From positions 124,001 through 188,000 of the forward strand of contig NZ_JAGGQG010000003.1 of NCBI RefSeq assembly GCF_018613415.1: DNA of 64,000 bases. Reading direction: 5' to 3'. Each line of letters opens with the position of its first letter. Positions within the stretch are counted from its first letter, which is position 1. This document shows, one piece after another, positions 28,058 through 37,908 of this stretch. The stretch is from Bacillus sp. ISL-18. Lineage in GTDB: Bacteria > Bacillota > Bacilli > Bacillales > Cytobacillaceae. A model generated the notes under the pieces. That model made no database searches, was not told the origin of the DNA, and worked only from the letters and a program-made list of their open reading frames with translations. The translations under genes were made by a program, and so were the position numbers.

Positions 28058-28666
28058 CTACTGTGGTCTTTCGATTTCAAAAATCTCCCCGATTTTCGCA
28101 TAATTGTTACCTGCCAATCGGCTTACTGCAGCTAAACCTTTAGGATCGATTCTCCCACTTTGATAAAGGCTACTTTCTATATGAAATTGAACAATTCTAC
28201 CAATGATAAAGTCACATCCCGGAGAATCTTCACCGCCTAATTCTAAAGCCTGCTCTAATGTGCACTCCATTCTAACTTTAGCTTCCATAACACCCGGTGT
28301 AGAAATCTTATTGCTTTTTACAGGAGTTAATTGGGCTAAGTCAATTTCACTTTGGTCGGGCGGGAGGCTGGCGGCCGTTTTATTGATTAGTTCAACATTT
28401 TGTTCATCTACAATATGCACAACAAATTCTTTAGCGCAGATAATATTTCTCGCTGTATCCTTTTGCTTCCCGGCAGAGCGTTGAATAGCTACGGATATCA
28501 TTGGAGGATTGGCTGAAACAATATTAAAATAACTAAATGGTGCACCGTTTAAAACACCCTCGTTTGACATGGATGTCACGAAAGCAATTGGTCTTGGTAT
28601 AATACTGCCGATTAGAAATTTATAATTTTCTCTCTCGGTATTTTGGGATGGGTCTATCGAGATCAT
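28058..28666 (-). CDS. Flavin reductase-like (DIM6/NTAB family) protein
   Basis: 202 residues. The FMN-binding split-barrel signature is clear: FLIGSIIPRPIAFVTSMSNEGVLNGAPFSYFN, ANPPMISVAIQR and the C-terminal PLGxVSRLAGNNY equivalent (GLAAVSRLAGNNYAKIGE). Such proteins use FMN and NAD(P)H for small-molecule reduction. It is a single gene with its own terminator. The substrate is unknown. Confidence 0.92.
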   Translation of the reverse strand: MISIDPSQNTERENYKFLIGSIIPRPIAFVTSMSNEGVLNGAPFSYFNIVSANPPMISVAIQRSAGKQKDTARNIICAKEFVVHIVDEQNVELINKTAASLPPDQSEIDLAQLTPVKSNKISTPGVMEAKVRMECTLEQALELGGEDSPGCDFIIGRIVQFHIESSLYQSGRIDPKGLAAVSRLAGNNYAKIGEIFEIERPQ

Positions 28667-28767
28667 AATGAAATCCTCTCCTTGCAGAATGGGCTAGTTA
28701 AATCAAATGTAACTTATTAAAACAGTATTCCCCAAATTAAATGCATTTTCAAATTTAATTAATACAA

Positions 28768-28800
28768 AAAAAGCCACCTAATGGCAGCTAGGTACACCTA
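28768..28800 (-). terminator. Probable terminator of the diguanylate cyclase gene
   Basis: ACCTA and TAGGT arms around a GCTGCCAT-type loop, extended by weaker pairs and followed by TTTTTTT on the minus strand. Confidence 0.55.
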
Positions 28801-28803
28801 TTC

Positions 28804-29844
28804 TTAACTTACACTACTTACTTTATTTCGGCCGCGATGTTTTGACTGGTATAACCCCTCATCAACACGGCTTAATAACGAATCAATGGTGTCATCCGGC
28901 AAAGATTCTGTAACGCCAAAGCTTGCTGTTAATTTTCCTACACTGTTAAAATTATGCTGGGCAACCGTTTCTCGTAATAATTCTGCAAGATTAATAGCCC
29001 CCTTCCCTGTAACAGCGGGAATGATAATAAACTCCTCGCCGCCCCATCGTCCAAACAATTCTCTGACAACAAGATTCTTTTGAATTAAATCCGCTAACTC
29101 TATTAAAATAGCATCTCCAACTTTATGGCCAAACTGATCATTAATCATTTTAAAATGATCAATATCGAAGAAAATCACAGAAAAACTTATATTCATCTCT
29201 TTTGAATCTTTTAGTTTTTGTTCAAACCAGCTGTCAATTCGATGACGGTTAGCAATCCCTGTTAAGGAATCTAAATAGACATGCTTTTTAATCAGTTGTG
29301 CTTCCGCATATACTTTAAAAATATGCTGCGCACAATAAAGAACAATAACATACACAAAATTCGCAAAATAATACTGTAATAACGAATCAAGCGAGTCGGT
29401 TGAGAGCCTGTCAAAATAAATAAGACCATCCACTAGTGTCAAAAGAAAGATCAGTATGGAGAAAGGGAGACCCTTCTTAACTCCTAATGTTAAGAAAATA
29501 AACGCAAGATAAATAGGCATCCAAACAATAAAATCTCCTAAAGCTCCTCCACTTGGGAGCAAATAATGCGAGACTGTATCAAAAAAAGTAGCGATATGGT
29601 AAATCGTAATTAAAGCTAAACAAGAATACTCAGCAAACTTAATCCATCGCCTTTTGATTACTAAAATCCAGCAAAAAACCAGCCAAATCGTCAGCGCATT
29701 GTTAATGATAAAACTCATATTATTTACAATAGGACTATTTTGCATAACAGTATTTAGTAGTAGAGCGGTTACAATTAACGGCACAATCCAAAGATAGATC
29801 CCTCTTTTCAGATCGGCAAGTGAATCATACTGTTTTTTCATCAA
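28804..29844 (-). CDS. Membrane-bound diguanylate cyclase (GGDEF)
   Basis: 346 residues. The N-terminal half has about six membrane helices (MASE-like sensor, by position). The C-terminal GGDEF domain has YLDSLTGIANRHRID, FSVIFFDIDHFKMINDQFGHKVGD and the active-site motif RWGGEEFIII. The G-G-E-E-F form is catalytically competent, so c-di-GMP synthesis is expected. No EAL domain and no clear RxxD inhibitory site immediately upstream. Monocistronic. Confidence 0.92.
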   Translation of the reverse strand: MMKKQYDSLADLKRGIYLWIVPLIVTALLLNTVMQNSPIVNNMSFIINNALTIWLVFCWILVIKRRWIKFAEYSCLALITIYHIATFFDTVSHYLLPSGGALGDFIVWMPIYLAFIFLTLGVKKGLPFSILIFLLTLVDGLIYFDRLSTDSLDSLLQYYFANFVYVIVLYCAQHIFKVYAEAQLIKKHVYLDSLTGIANRHRIDSWFEQKLKDSKEMNISFSVIFFDIDHFKMINDQFGHKVGDAILIELADLIQKNLVVRELFGRWGGEEFIIIPAVTGKGAINLAELLRETVAQHNFNSVGKLTASFGVTESLPDDTIDSLLSRVDEGLYQSKHRGRNKVSSVS

Positions 29845-30165
29845 ATAATCATCTCCCTAACTAATCAATCATGATTAGTCCAGCCAAAGAGTTCTTAAAA
29901 ACGGATATCTGCTTGTCTTTATTCCTTATATTTACATTCTGTACATCCTTATTTTATATGAATTACCACAGTATTGGTATAGCATTTATCTCATTTATAC
30001 TGGAGTATTTTGTCCAATTCATGATAATTTTTAATCCTTTATCTTTTCTAACTCGGTGCCACACTTTCCTGCTTTTAGATATTTTCGGTTTCCTCAGTCC
30101 ATGTATAACAGTCGAATTTATAGCAGAATCTATATTATATTTGATTGGAATTTTTAGGAGGTACT
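29845..30165. other. 321-base non-coding gap upstream of the DUF3231 gene
   Basis: An open frame starts here at 29871 but lacks a ribosome binding site and runs out of frame into the DUF3231 gene; I do not call it. I see no clear promoter pair, repeat or terminator. The only sure element is TAGGAGG at 30155-30161, the ribosome binding site of the next gene. Confidence 0.6.
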
Positions 30166-31149
30166 ATGGAACTCAAACCAACAGCGGGAGAGATTTCGAA
30201 TTTATGGCAGTTTATTATCGCCAATCAAGCCCACCTTTGTTTATTAGCCTATTGGGATTTTCACGCGGAAGACGAAGATTTAAAAAAAATCTTAGAGAAA
30301 TCTAAAAAAATAGCCACGAAAATTGTGGATGATGGTCTTGCTTTATATACAAAAGCCGGGTTTACTCCGCCCATTGGGTTTAGTCTAAAAAGTGACGTAA
30401 GTCCAGAGGTCCCTCGGCTTATGTCTGATAAACTAATCCTTTTTATCCTCCATGTACTTTCCGAATATGGCATATATGGTTACGGGTTAACCTTGGGAAA
30501 AACAGATCATCCAGAGGTTTTACCTTTTTTTGAAACATGTCTTAAAAATTCAACGGAGCTTTATCGGATGATTACGGAAACAGTTCATAAAAAAGGATAT
30601 GGACATCAGCCTGTTTATCTACCCGAACTAAAACAACCCGAAATGATTGAGCATCATTCTTTCGTGTCAGGCTGGTGGGGTGACCAACGACAGCTTACCG
30701 GGATTGAAATTGATAATCTTATTTTTAGCCTGCGCGGTGTAGTCCTCGCCAAAACAATGTTTATGATATTTTCACAAATTGCTAAAGATCCAAAGGTTCA
30801 AAAAATTTGCCGGAGAGGCAAAAATATAGCTGGAAAAAGGGTAGAAAAATTTCAGTCCTTTAATACAGCGGAAAACCTTCCGTTTCAAGCTACGTATGAA
30901 TCTGAGATAACAGAGTCGACGATTTCCCCTTTTTCCGACCGCCTGATTATGTTTGAGGCGCTTTCACTTACTCAAATTGCCATTGCTCGATATGGAAATG
31001 CTTTAAGTTTTGTCGTCAGAAGAGATTTAAGCAGTTTATTTGGATTCCTAATAATTGAAACCGGCACCTTTCTAGATGATGGATTGAACCTAATGATTGA
31101 ATATAAATGGCTGGAACAACCCCCAATGGCTGCCCGTAAAATTAAGTAA
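30166..31149 (+). CDS. DUF3231 family protein
   Basis: 327 residues from ATG 30166, after TAGGAGG. The protein is two related helical halves: the first begins LKPTAGEISNLWQFIIANQAHLCLLAYW, the second begins near LTGIEIDNLIFSLRGVVLAK, both with conserved His/Glu/Tyr positions. This tandem arrangement is typical of DUF3231 proteins of spore formers, whose function is unknown. A ferritin-like or DinB-like metal-binding bundle is possible. It is convergent with the TPR-like gene across a shared terminator. Confidence 0.85.
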   Translation: MELKPTAGEISNLWQFIIANQAHLCLLAYWDFHAEDEDLKKILEKSKKIATKIVDDGLALYTKAGFTPPIGFSLKSDVSPEVPRLMSDKLILFILHVLSEYGIYGYGLTLGKTDHPEVLPFFETCLKNSTELYRMITETVHKKGYGHQPVYLPELKQPEMIEHHSFVSGWWGDQRQLTGIEIDNLIFSLRGVVLAKTMFMIFSQIAKDPKVQKICRRGKNIAGKRVEKFQSFNTAENLPFQATYESEITESTISPFSDRLIMFEALSLTQIAIARYGNALSFVVRRDLSSLFGFLIIETGTFLDDGLNLMIEYKWLEQPPMAARKIK

Positions 31150-31223
31150 GGTAAAAGGCTGTATGTTATCTACTTTTCGGACAATCACCCCTAATATGCT
31201 GTATTACTTATACTCCAACCTAT

Positions 31224-31267
31224 AAAAAAGGCGTCCACACCAAAACTGGTGTTAGACGCCTTTTTTA
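31224..31267. terminator. Bidirectional terminator
   Basis: AAAAAGGCGTC and GACGCCTTTTT with inner CACACCA/TGGTGTT arms form a long stem with A/T runs on both sides, between convergent genes. Confidence 0.9.
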
Positions 31268-32644
31268 TCCTATATGTTTATTCGAAGATAATTGATTCAA
31301 GATTTGCTGATAGGCCGACGCTTCCTTTACTAAGCCTTTAGCTTGGTACATTTTACTAATCTTCCGGACAGGCGAAGGGTTCTGTGGCTGCAGCTCCATC
31401 TCCCATGCGAAACAGTCAATTGCTTTGTCATATTGTTTAAATTCAGCATAATAGTCACCCAAATCCATCATCCGATCAGGATTTTCTTCTAAAGTGGTCA
31501 TTTCCTTTATTTTTTGAATCACCTCTGATGTTGGGAAGACAGTCTGAAACGATAGAAGTTTTTCCTCAACCGAAGGAAGATCGTACAAATCTAGCAGTTT
31601 AACCGTTAATTGAAATAATTTCTCCTCCCATTGCAGATGGGGATGATGATCAGGCAGATGATTCAAAGCAAGAATCCATTCATTAATATGTGCTAAGACA
31701 AAGTCTGGGTCAGATTTTTCCCAAATCTGTTCTAGCATGTCATCATAAGCCGCTGGCAGGTCTTGAATAAATGGGAATAAGCAAGTAGCAGCTTTCTCCA
31801 CCCTACCAGCCTGCATCATTTTTTCTAGTGTGGGTTTTGCCTCAAGCAAGTACCTAAATGGATTAATTTGGACCTGACTTAAAAGGAGTAGCCAGTCTTC
31901 CTTCGTGATAAATTGTAGAGCTATTTCTGTATATGTTTCTATCTTGCCGGCATCCGGGAGTTCTAACCACAGCAAAAGCGCAGCTAAACCATCTAGTTTG
32001 TTTAGAAGGAATTCTCTTTCTTTTTGCTGGGAACGATGTCTGAAACAGTGTATTTCCACAAATAACGGATCTTTTTCATAGAGAGTGGATAAATCGTTGG
32101 AATGATAAATTTGATGATACGGATGGAATTCATGTGAATCCATACGTTCCTTTGCAGATTTTAATGAAGGAGAGAAATTATATAAGAGTTGGATAACTTG
32201 AAAGGATTTTAAAAACTTGCCGTTTCGTCTAAAGTTAAAATAGATTTTATCTAAAACACTGATTACCTGTTCTTTTTCATAAAAGGCGTCAAGTGTTGTG
32301 GCAATAAAGGCAACTTCCTGAAGCGGGAAATGGAGTTGCAGATGGGAGAAAAGTTTACTCTTCGTAGGAATGGTAACGGATAATTGGGGTATTAGTGCTG
32401 CTAAAACTGGATGGGAAGAATCAAGAACGATTCCCTCGGTAAAGACCTTTTGAATAAATGTACCTTCTTCCATATGGTCAAGCTTAGCTCCATAAACTAA
32501 GGTGTTTTTATAATAGACTAAATACCATTTTTCGTTATTCTCGGTTATAACCTCGAATACCTTACTTCTAGCAAAAACTGCCCCGCGAGCAAGCGTCCCT
32601 TTTACCGTTTGTTTTTTATCTTTAATCAACATTTCATTACCCAT
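31265..32644 (-). CDS. TPR-like hypothetical protein
   Basis: 459 residues from ATG 32644, after AAGGGG. The N-terminal 80 residues look like a small beta-rich domain (TLARGAVFARSKVFEVITENNEKWYLVYYKN). The rest is helical, and the C-terminus contains recognisable TPR-like units (MMDLGDYYAEFKQYDKAIDCFAWEMELQPQN, SKMYQAKGLVKEASAYQQIL). No catalytic motif is visible. A scaffold role is plausible but unproven. Confidence 0.75.
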   Translation of the reverse strand: MGNEMLIKDKKQTVKGTLARGAVFARSKVFEVITENNEKWYLVYYKNTLVYGAKLDHMEEGTFIQKVFTEGIVLDSSHPVLAALIPQLSVTIPTKSKLFSHLQLHFPLQEVAFIATTLDAFYEKEQVISVLDKIYFNFRRNGKFLKSFQVIQLLYNFSPSLKSAKERMDSHEFHPYHQIYHSNDLSTLYEKDPLFVEIHCFRHRSQQKEREFLLNKLDGLAALLLWLELPDAGKIETYTEIALQFITKEDWLLLLSQVQINPFRYLLEAKPTLEKMMQAGRVEKAATCLFPFIQDLPAAYDDMLEQIWEKSDPDFVLAHINEWILALNHLPDHHPHLQWEEKLFQLTVKLLDLYDLPSVEEKLLSFQTVFPTSEVIQKIKEMTTLEENPDRMMDLGDYYAEFKQYDKAIDCFAWEMELQPQNPSPVRKISKMYQAKGLVKEASAYQQILNQLSSNKHIG

Positions 32645-32798
32645 TGCACTCGTCCCCTTCCTCACATGACAACTGGTTCTTTCTTAAAGTATATCATAAG
32701 TTTGAAAAGGACGTACTAAATCAAACAACTACTAACAGTTAGGGGAATTAAAAAATAAAGGGGCCTACCTCATTTTTGAAGTAAAGCCCACCAGAAAT

Positions 32799-33869
32799 CT
32801 ATATGGAATAATCCTCTGGGATAAACACTTTTAACTGCTTTGGTTTTATATATACCTCTTCCCCATTTTTAAGGTCAAGGTTTCGAAAATATTCCTTCGT
32901 TAATTCAGCTTCTAAATAATCGCCAGTATCGTTTCTTATTAGTTCGACCTGGACAATTGCACCAATTTGATGAATATAATTGACTTTAGCTGCTGCATAA
33001 TCCTGCCTATATTCCCGTTTGATACTGATATCATGCGGCCTCGCATACCCAACCGCTTCAGTATTAAGCGTCTCTGCAAATTCGGGAGCGTCCACTTCAA
33101 ACTCCCCATGCTGCAATTTCCCATTATGCAAACGGCCTTTAAAGAGATTCACATTCCCTAAAAAGTGATAAACAAACGGACTATTCGGGTGTTCGTAGAC
33201 TTCCTCCGGCGTGCCAATCTGTTCAATTTTCCCCTCATTCATGACAACAATCCGGTCGGCCACATCAAGGGCCTCCTCCTGATCATGCGTCACAAATATA
33301 CTCGTAATCTGGTAATCATCATGAAGCCTTCTTAACCAGCGGCGGAGGTCTTTTCGGACCTTGGCATCCAAAGCGCCAAACGGTTCATCTAACAAGAGCA
33401 CCTTAGGCTCGACGGCTAATGCCCGGGCAAGAGCGACACGCTGCCGTTGTCCGCCTGATAAATGGGACGGATATCGATTTGCAAAAGCTTCAAGTTTTAC
33501 CAGTTTCAATAATTCAGTGACTTTTTCCTTTATTTCACTTTTTGAGGGTCTATTTTTACGCGGACGGACCTTTAAACCATACGCAATATTATCAAAAACG
33601 GTCATGTGGCGGAATAAGGCATAATGTTGAAAAACAAAGCCCACCTTGCGTTCTTTTGCACTCAATAAAGTAATATCTTCATCGCCGAACAAGATCACAC
33701 CATCGCTGGCATCTTCAAGTCCAGCAATAATTCTTAACAGCGAGGTTTTCCCAGAACCAGATGGTCCGAGGAGTGCAACCAGTTCCCCAGTTTGTATGTC
33801 TAGATTAATATGTTCGAGGGCTTGAAAGCTTCCGAACGATTTTGAGATGTTATTAATTTGAATGCTCAT
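32799..33869 (-). CDS. cysA: Sulfate ABC transporter ATP-binding protein
   Basis: 356 residues. Walker A GPSGSGKT at 35-42, Q-loop [20 protein letters not shown], signature [15 protein letters not shown], Walker [13 protein letters not shown] and the H-loop THDQEEA are complete. A C-terminal TOBE-type domain (from about 240) ends [15 protein letters not shown]. It matches CysA. The start lies one base beyond the cysW stop on the same strand, so the genes are co-translated. It energises sulfate/thiosulfate import. Confidence 0.95.
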   Translation of the reverse strand: MSIQINNISKSFGSFQALEHINLDIQTGELVALLGPSGSGKTSLLRIIAGLEDASDGVILFGDEDITLLSAKERKVGFVFQHYALFRHMTVFDNIAYGLKVRPRKNRPSKSEIKEKVTELLKLVKLEAFANRYPSHLSGGQRQRVALARALAVEPKVLLLDEPFGALDAKVRKDLRRWLRRLHDDYQITSIFVTHDQEEALDVADRIVVMNEGKIEQIGTPEEVYEHPNSPFVYHFLGNVNLFKGRLHNGKLQHGEFEVDAPEFAETLNTEAVGYARPHDISIKREYRQDYAAAKVNYIHQIGAIVQVELIRNDTGDYLEAELTKEYFRNLDLKNGEEVYIKPKQLKVFIPEDYSI

Positions 33870-33870
33870 T

Positions 33871-34758
33871 TTATGCTTCCCCCTCTTCTGGTTTCATGGT
33901 TTTATTTGCTTTCCACTCAATGATATTTTTCACTACTAAAGTGATGATCGCGAACAGTGACATTAATGATGCGACAGCAAAGGCTGCTGAAAATTGATAT
34001 TCATTATATAAAATTTCAATATGAAGCGGCATGGTATTCGTCATTCCGCGAATATGTCCTGAGACAACCGATACCGCACCGAATTCTCCGATCGTACGGG
34101 CCGTACAGAGAATCACTCCATATAATAAGCCCCATTTTATATTCGGAAGGGTTACCAGCCAAAACGTTTTCCAACCGCTTGCCCCAAGCGTCATCGAGGC
34201 CTCTTCATCGGCTGTCCCCTGTGTTTGCATTAATGGAATTAATTCTCGCGCTACGAAAGGCAGTGTGATTAGCAAGGTTGCCAGGACAATGCCGGGAACG
34301 GCAAAGATAATTTTTATATCATGCGCCTGGAGCCATGGACCAAATAATCCGTGACTGCTGAATAACAAAACAAACACCAGCCCGGCGATAACCGGTGAAA
34401 TCGCAAACGGCAGGTCAATAATCGTAATCAGCAAACTTTTCCCTTTAAAATTAAACTTAGTTATCGCCCATGCAGAGGCAACTCCAAAAATGGCATTAAG
34501 TGGTACAGCAATCAAAGCAACCAACAGCGTTAATTTGATTGCCGCTATGGCGTCTGGATTGCTGATCGCCTCTAAAAATACAGCACTGCCTTTATCAAAG
34601 GCCTTTATAAAAATAGCAATAAGTGGTAAAACCAGAAACAGCCCTAAAAATCCGACTGCTAATGTAATCAATAAATAACGAACCCAACGCGGTTCAGCTT
34701 CTTTATTGGAATTCTGTATCTGTGGATTTGAGTATGTTAATGGAACATGTCCGGACAT
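33871..34758 (-). CDS. cysW: Sulfate ABC transporter permease
   Basis: 295 residues and six membrane segments after a hydrophilic N-terminus. The EAA motif reads [24 protein letters not shown], and the CysW block [35 protein letters not shown] is present. It forms the channel with CysT. It lies 16 bases downstream of cysT in the operon sbp-cysT-cysW-cysA. Confidence 0.95.
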   Translation of the reverse strand: MSGHVPLTYSNPQIQNSNKEAEPRWVRYLLITLAVGFLGLFLVLPLIAIFIKAFDKGSAVFLEAISNPDAIAAIKLTLLVALIAVPLNAIFGVASAWAITKFNFKGKSLLITIIDLPFAISPVIAGLVFVLLFSSHGLFGPWLQAHDIKIIFAVPGIVLATLLITLPFVARELIPLMQTQGTADEEASMTLGASGWKTFWLVTLPNIKWGLLYGVILCTARTIGEFGAVSVVSGHIRGMTNTMPLHIEILYNEYQFSAAFAVASLMSLFAIITLVVKNIIEWKANKTMKPEEGEA

Positions 34759-34774
34759 TTTTTACACCCCATTA

Positions 34775-35596
34775 TTAAATAAATTTTCGATTGGTCCACC
34801 ATTGTAATAGGTTAATAACCAACAGCATGCAAAAGGAAAATACAAGCATGACAGCGGCAATCGCAGTTGCCCCCGCATAGTCATATTGTTCTAACTTTGT
34901 CATGATTAACAACGGGGTAATTTCTGTTTTCATCGGCATATTTCCTGCAATAAAAACAACAGATCCATATTCACCCAGCGACCTGGCAAATGCTAAAGCA
35001 AAGCCTGTCAGCGCAGCAGGGAACAGCTCCGGCATAACCACTTTTACAAAGGTTTGGAGCCTGTTTGCCCCTAAGCTTGCAGAGGCCTCTTCCACTTCTT
35101 TATCCACGTTCTGCAACACGGGCTGTACCGTTCGAACAACAAATGGTAAGCCGATAAACATTAAGGCCACTGTAATTCCGAGCGAAGTGAACGCCACTTT
35201 AAAGCCTAAAAATTGGCCGACCCAGCCATTTTCTGTATACAAGGTCGTTAAGGCTATCCCAGCAATTGCAGTTGGCAATGCAAAGGGTAAGTCTACGAGC
35301 CCATCAATAATACGCTTACCGGGAAAACGGTATCGAACTAAGACCCAAGCAATTAAAACTCCAAAAATAACATTAATCGCTGCCGCCATTAGAGAGGCAC
35401 CGATGCTTAACTGATAGGACGCCACAACCCTTGGCTCCGAGATGGTATGCCAAATTTTTGACCAAGGAGCTTTCGCCGAGTTTATAAAAATCATCGATAA
35501 AGGTAAGATAACTAGAATACTAATATAGGTCATCGTAAACCCTAGCGATAATCCGAAACCCGGCAATACTCCTGTTCTCTTTTTAAAAAGACCCAT
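34775..35596 (-). CDS. cysT: Sulfate ABC transporter permease
   Basis: 273 residues and six membrane segments. The EAA loop reads VEEASASLGANRLQTFVKVVMPEL, followed by the CysT block ARSLGEYGSVVFIAGNMPMKTEITPLLI. It is the first of the two permeases, 59 bases after the binding-protein gene. Confidence 0.95.
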   Translation of the reverse strand: MGLFKKRTGVLPGFGLSLGFTMTYISILVILPLSMIFINSAKAPWSKIWHTISEPRVVASYQLSIGASLMAAAINVIFGVLIAWVLVRYRFPGKRIIDGLVDLPFALPTAIAGIALTTLYTENGWVGQFLGFKVAFTSLGITVALMFIGLPFVVRTVQPVLQNVDKEVEEASASLGANRLQTFVKVVMPELFPAALTGFALAFARSLGEYGSVVFIAGNMPMKTEITPLLIMTKLEQYDYAGATAIAAVMLVFSFCMLLVINLLQWWTNRKFI

Positions 35597-35655
35597 GAGG
35601 TTGACCCCTTCCGATTTAGATACATAGGGAGCACGAATGCTCCCTATTATTCTTC

Positions 35656-36738
35656 TTATTTAGGTTGATAAATTTGGTCGAAGGTCCCGCCATCATTAAA
35701 ATGTTTTTCCTGCGCCTTTTTCCAGCCGCCAAAATAATCATCAATCGTGACCATCTTAATTTGTGGGAAGACATCTGCATATTTCTTCAGAATTTCTTCG
35801 TTCCGAGGACGATAGTAATTCTTCGCGATAATTTCCTGTCCTTTATCGGAGTATAAATATTCGAGATAGGCCTTTGCTACTTCTTTTGTCCCCTTTTTAT
35901 CTGCTACTTTATCAACGACAGCCACCGGCGGTTCCGCAAGAATGCTGAGTGACGGATTCACAACCTCAAACTTATCTTTTCCTAACTCATTTAAAGTGAG
36001 ATACGCTTCATTCTCCCAGGCAATTAATACATCACCAATTCCGCGTTCAACAAACGTAGTCGTTGCACCGCGCGCTCCTGAATCTAATACTTCGACATTT
36101 TTATATAATTGACTCATAAACTTCTTGGTTTTGGCTTCATCTCCGCCAAATTTCTCTTGTGCATACGCCCAAGCAGCTAAATAGTTCCATCTAGCGCCGC
36201 CAGACGTTTTTGGATTCGGAGTAATAACAGATACTCCTTTCTTTGTTAAGTCATCCCAATCCTTAATCCCTTTTGGATTCCCTTTTCTAACTAAGAAAAC
36301 AATCGTTGAAGTATATGGTGTAGAATTATCCTTTAAATTCTTTTGCCAGTCCTTAGCAAGCAAACCATTGTTAGCAATCTCATCAATGTCATAGGCCAAT
36401 GCCAGTGTTACCACATCAGCTTCCAGTCCATCAATAACAGCCCGCCCTTGTTTACCAGAACCGCCATGTGACTGTTGAATGGTCACCTGCTGACCGGTTT
36501 TCTTTTCCCAGTATTGAGTAAATTCCTTATTGTACTGTTCATAAAGCTCTCTCGTAGGATCGTACGATACGTTTAATAACTGGACCGGATCTTTCTTTTT
36601 TGTTGTTTCTTGAGCGGCCGTTTTCTCTTTTTTCGTGGATGTTTCAGTACTAGATTTCTCGTTACTGCTGCAGCCTGCTAAAATAAGTGCGATTAACGCA
36701 AATACCAGTGTAAATTTGTATAAATGTTTCTTCATCAT
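35656..36738 (-). CDS. Sulfate-binding lipoprotein
   Basis: 360 residues. A signal peptide with lipobox LILAGC is followed by a charged Ser/Thr/Lys/Glu linker. The sulfate-binding fold is marked by [71 protein letters not shown] and the C-terminal ARPRNEE-like [10 protein letters not shown]. It captures sulfate (or thiosulfate) outside the membrane. It follows yezD and a large leader hairpin. Confidence 0.94.
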   Translation of the reverse strand: MMKKHLYKFTLVFALIALILAGCSSNEKSSTETSTKKEKTAAQETTKKKDPVQLLNVSYDPTRELYEQYNKEFTQYWEKKTGQQVTIQQSHGGSGKQGRAVIDGLEADVVTLALAYDIDEIANNGLLAKDWQKNLKDNSTPYTSTIVFLVRKGNPKGIKDWDDLTKKGVSVITPNPKTSGGARWNYLAAWAYAQEKFGGDEAKTKKFMSQLYKNVEVLDSGARGATTTFVERGIGDVLIAWENEAYLTLNELGKDKFEVVNPSLSILAEPPVAVVDKVADKKGTKEVAKAYLEYLYSDKGQEIIAKNYYRPRNEEILKKYADVFPQIKMVTIDDYFGGWKKAQEKHFNDGGTFDQIYQPK

Positions 36739-36754
36739 GATTCCCCCTCTGATT

Positions 36755-36843
36755 TAAAAAAAGCTGCCTAATTTTTACCCCTGCCTAAGAATCGATGTGC
36801 CTATCTCCAGGCATACCATAAGCATAGGTAAAATTAAGCAGCC
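36755..36843 (-). promoter_or_regulatory. Structured terminator/attenuator between yezD and the sulfate transporter
   Basis: GCTGCTTAATTTTAC (36842-36828) pairs with GTAAAAATTAGGCAGC (36778-36763) and is followed on the minus strand by T7. The 49-base interior holds another GCCT-N6-AGGC hairpin. The hairpin stands before the binding-protein ribosome binding site, so it can attenuate expression of the transport genes. It does not show SAM-I, T-box or other motifs I know. Confidence 0.6.
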
Positions 36844-36866
36844 TTCAGTCGTCTGATCGGCTAATC

Positions 36867-37037
36867 TTATACTCTTTGATTTTTTGCAGTAGAACGTCTT
36901 GATTCGAAACGAGTCTTTTCTGTTTTATCTATTTGTGTAATCGAGCCGTCGTGAATCGTAATCGTAACAGAACCATACTCAATATTTTTTAATGCCTCTA
37001 AAATGACTTTTGTTCTCTCTTGATCTATTGCTGCCAT
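36867..37037 (-). CDS. yezD: YezD-family (DUF2292) small protein
   Basis: 56 residues with the family core ALKNIEYGSVTITIHDGSITQIDKTEKTRF. GGGAGAGG lies eight bases before ATG 37037. DUF2292 proteins are small and often lie in sulfate/cysteine uptake or assimilation operons of Bacillales; their role is unknown. Here it is directly upstream of the sulfate ABC genes, separated by a hairpin. Confidence 0.88.
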   Translation of the reverse strand: MAAIDQERTKVILEALKNIEYGSVTITIHDGSITQIDKTEKTRFESRRSTAKNQRV

Positions 37038-37057
37038 CAGACCCTCTCCCTTTAAAT

Positions 37058-37165
37058 TTAATTTATTAATATCACATCAGAATACTTGGTTTTATGAATA
37101 AAAAATTTTAAGGTTCCATCTGATTGACTACAATGTGGACTGCACTTACTTATTGGATACGACAT
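37058..37165 (-). CDS. Candidate 35-residue leader peptide upstream of yezD
   Basis: ATG 37165 is preceded by AGGAGAG with a ten-base gap and opens a 35-codon frame containing a Cys-x3-Cys pair (MSYPISKCSPHCSQSDG). It lies between a terminator-like hairpin and yezD in the sulfate operon leader. A short cysteine-containing frame could serve in ribosome-mediated attenuation or be a small metal-binding protein. No homologue is recognised. Confidence 0.35.
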   Translation of the reverse strand: MSYPISKCSPHCSQSDGTLKFFIHKTKYSDVILIN

Positions 37166-37191
37166 TGGCTGATCTCTCCTCTCTTTAGACA

Positions 37192-37236
37192 CAAAAAGGC
37201 TTATACTCTCGTCTGGGAGTATAAGCCTTTGGTTGA
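37192..37236 (-). terminator. Terminator-like hairpin in the sulfate operon leader
   Basis: GGCTTATACTC (minus) pairs with GAGTATAAGCC around a CCAGAC-type loop and is followed by TTTTTGTG. It lies about 45 bases after the predicted transcription start, so it is either an attenuator or the terminator of the upstream GNAT gene. Confidence 0.75.
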
Positions 37237-37285
37237 CCAATCAGCTTAACCTTTTTTATTTATTATTTGGGCTTTAATTATTTCC

Positions 37286-37314
37286 ATTTTATTCTGACTT
37301 TTCCGAGGTGTCAA
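37286..37314 (-). promoter_or_regulatory. SigA-type promoter of the yezD-sulfate operon
   Basis: TTGACA (37314-37309), a 17-base spacer and TAAAAT (37291-37286) on the minus strand; transcription would begin near 37279. Confidence 0.75.
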
Positions 37315-37357
37315 GTGGGTTTTAAGATAATCTTATTAAATTATTAAAATATTTTTA

Positions 37358-37879
37358 TTAATATAATAGGTTTTCTTTATCTAAGCTGAGGCGATAGGCC
37401 TTTACAATGATACCGTCATTGGCAGGCTGAAAATCATGTTGTGGAATACGCTCAAATCCCAGCCGTTCGTATAATCTCATTGCACCGATCATAAATTCTC
37501 CGGTATGCAAACCGATTGACTGAAAGCTTTTGGCTTTTGCCCTGGCGATGCATTCAGAAATAAGCGCCGTGGCAATCCCTTTTCCTTGGGCCTCGGGGGC
37601 AACCGCGAGCATGCGGATTTCAGGATAATCTAGGTTCTCGACATTGCCTCCATAGGCATCTATTTTAGCCGGGTATAAAACCACACTGCCGACGATCTTT
37701 CCGTCTAATTCTGCCACGATTCGTTCAATATCAGGATTGGCATCCGCATCGGATGAAATCGCTTGTTTCAACGCTCCCCAATGTCCTTCTGGAATGCTAT
37801 TTGCATGTATTTCATAAGCATGAATTCGTTGTTCTCGAATCAGCGGTAATTCCTTTACTACAGCATCACGTATGATCAT
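37358..37879 (-). CDS. GNAT-family N-acetyltransferase
   Basis: 173 residues. The acetyl-CoA loop is in RMLAVAPEAQGKGIATALISECIARAK, preceded by the beta strands GKIVGSVVLYP and followed by IGLHTGEFMIGAMRLYERLGFERI. The substrate is unknown. It is 29 bases downstream of the glutathionyl-hydroquinone-reductase-like gene on the same strand, so the two may be co-transcribed. Confidence 0.9.
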   Translation of the reverse strand: MIIRDAVVKELPLIREQRIHAYEIHANSIPEGHWGALKQAISSDADANPDIERIVAELDGKIVGSVVLYPAKIDAYGGNVENLDYPEIRMLAVAPEAQGKGIATALISECIARAKAKSFQSIGLHTGEFMIGAMRLYERLGFERIPQHDFQPANDGIIVKAYRLSLDKENLLY

Positions 37880-37908
37880 TATCCTTTATACTCCTATTCT
37901 GCTTTCCC

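Noticed and set aside
29871..30305. 144-codon frame overlapping the DUF3231 gene
   Set aside because: No ribosome binding site, and its C-terminal third is the out-of-frame reading of the DUF3231 gene; the downstream start has a strong AGGAGG.
36739..37285. SAM-I or T-box riboswitch before the sulfate operon
   Set aside because: The GATGAAACC/GGCAACC core of SAM-I and the AGGGTGGNACCGCG T-box are absent on the minus strand.
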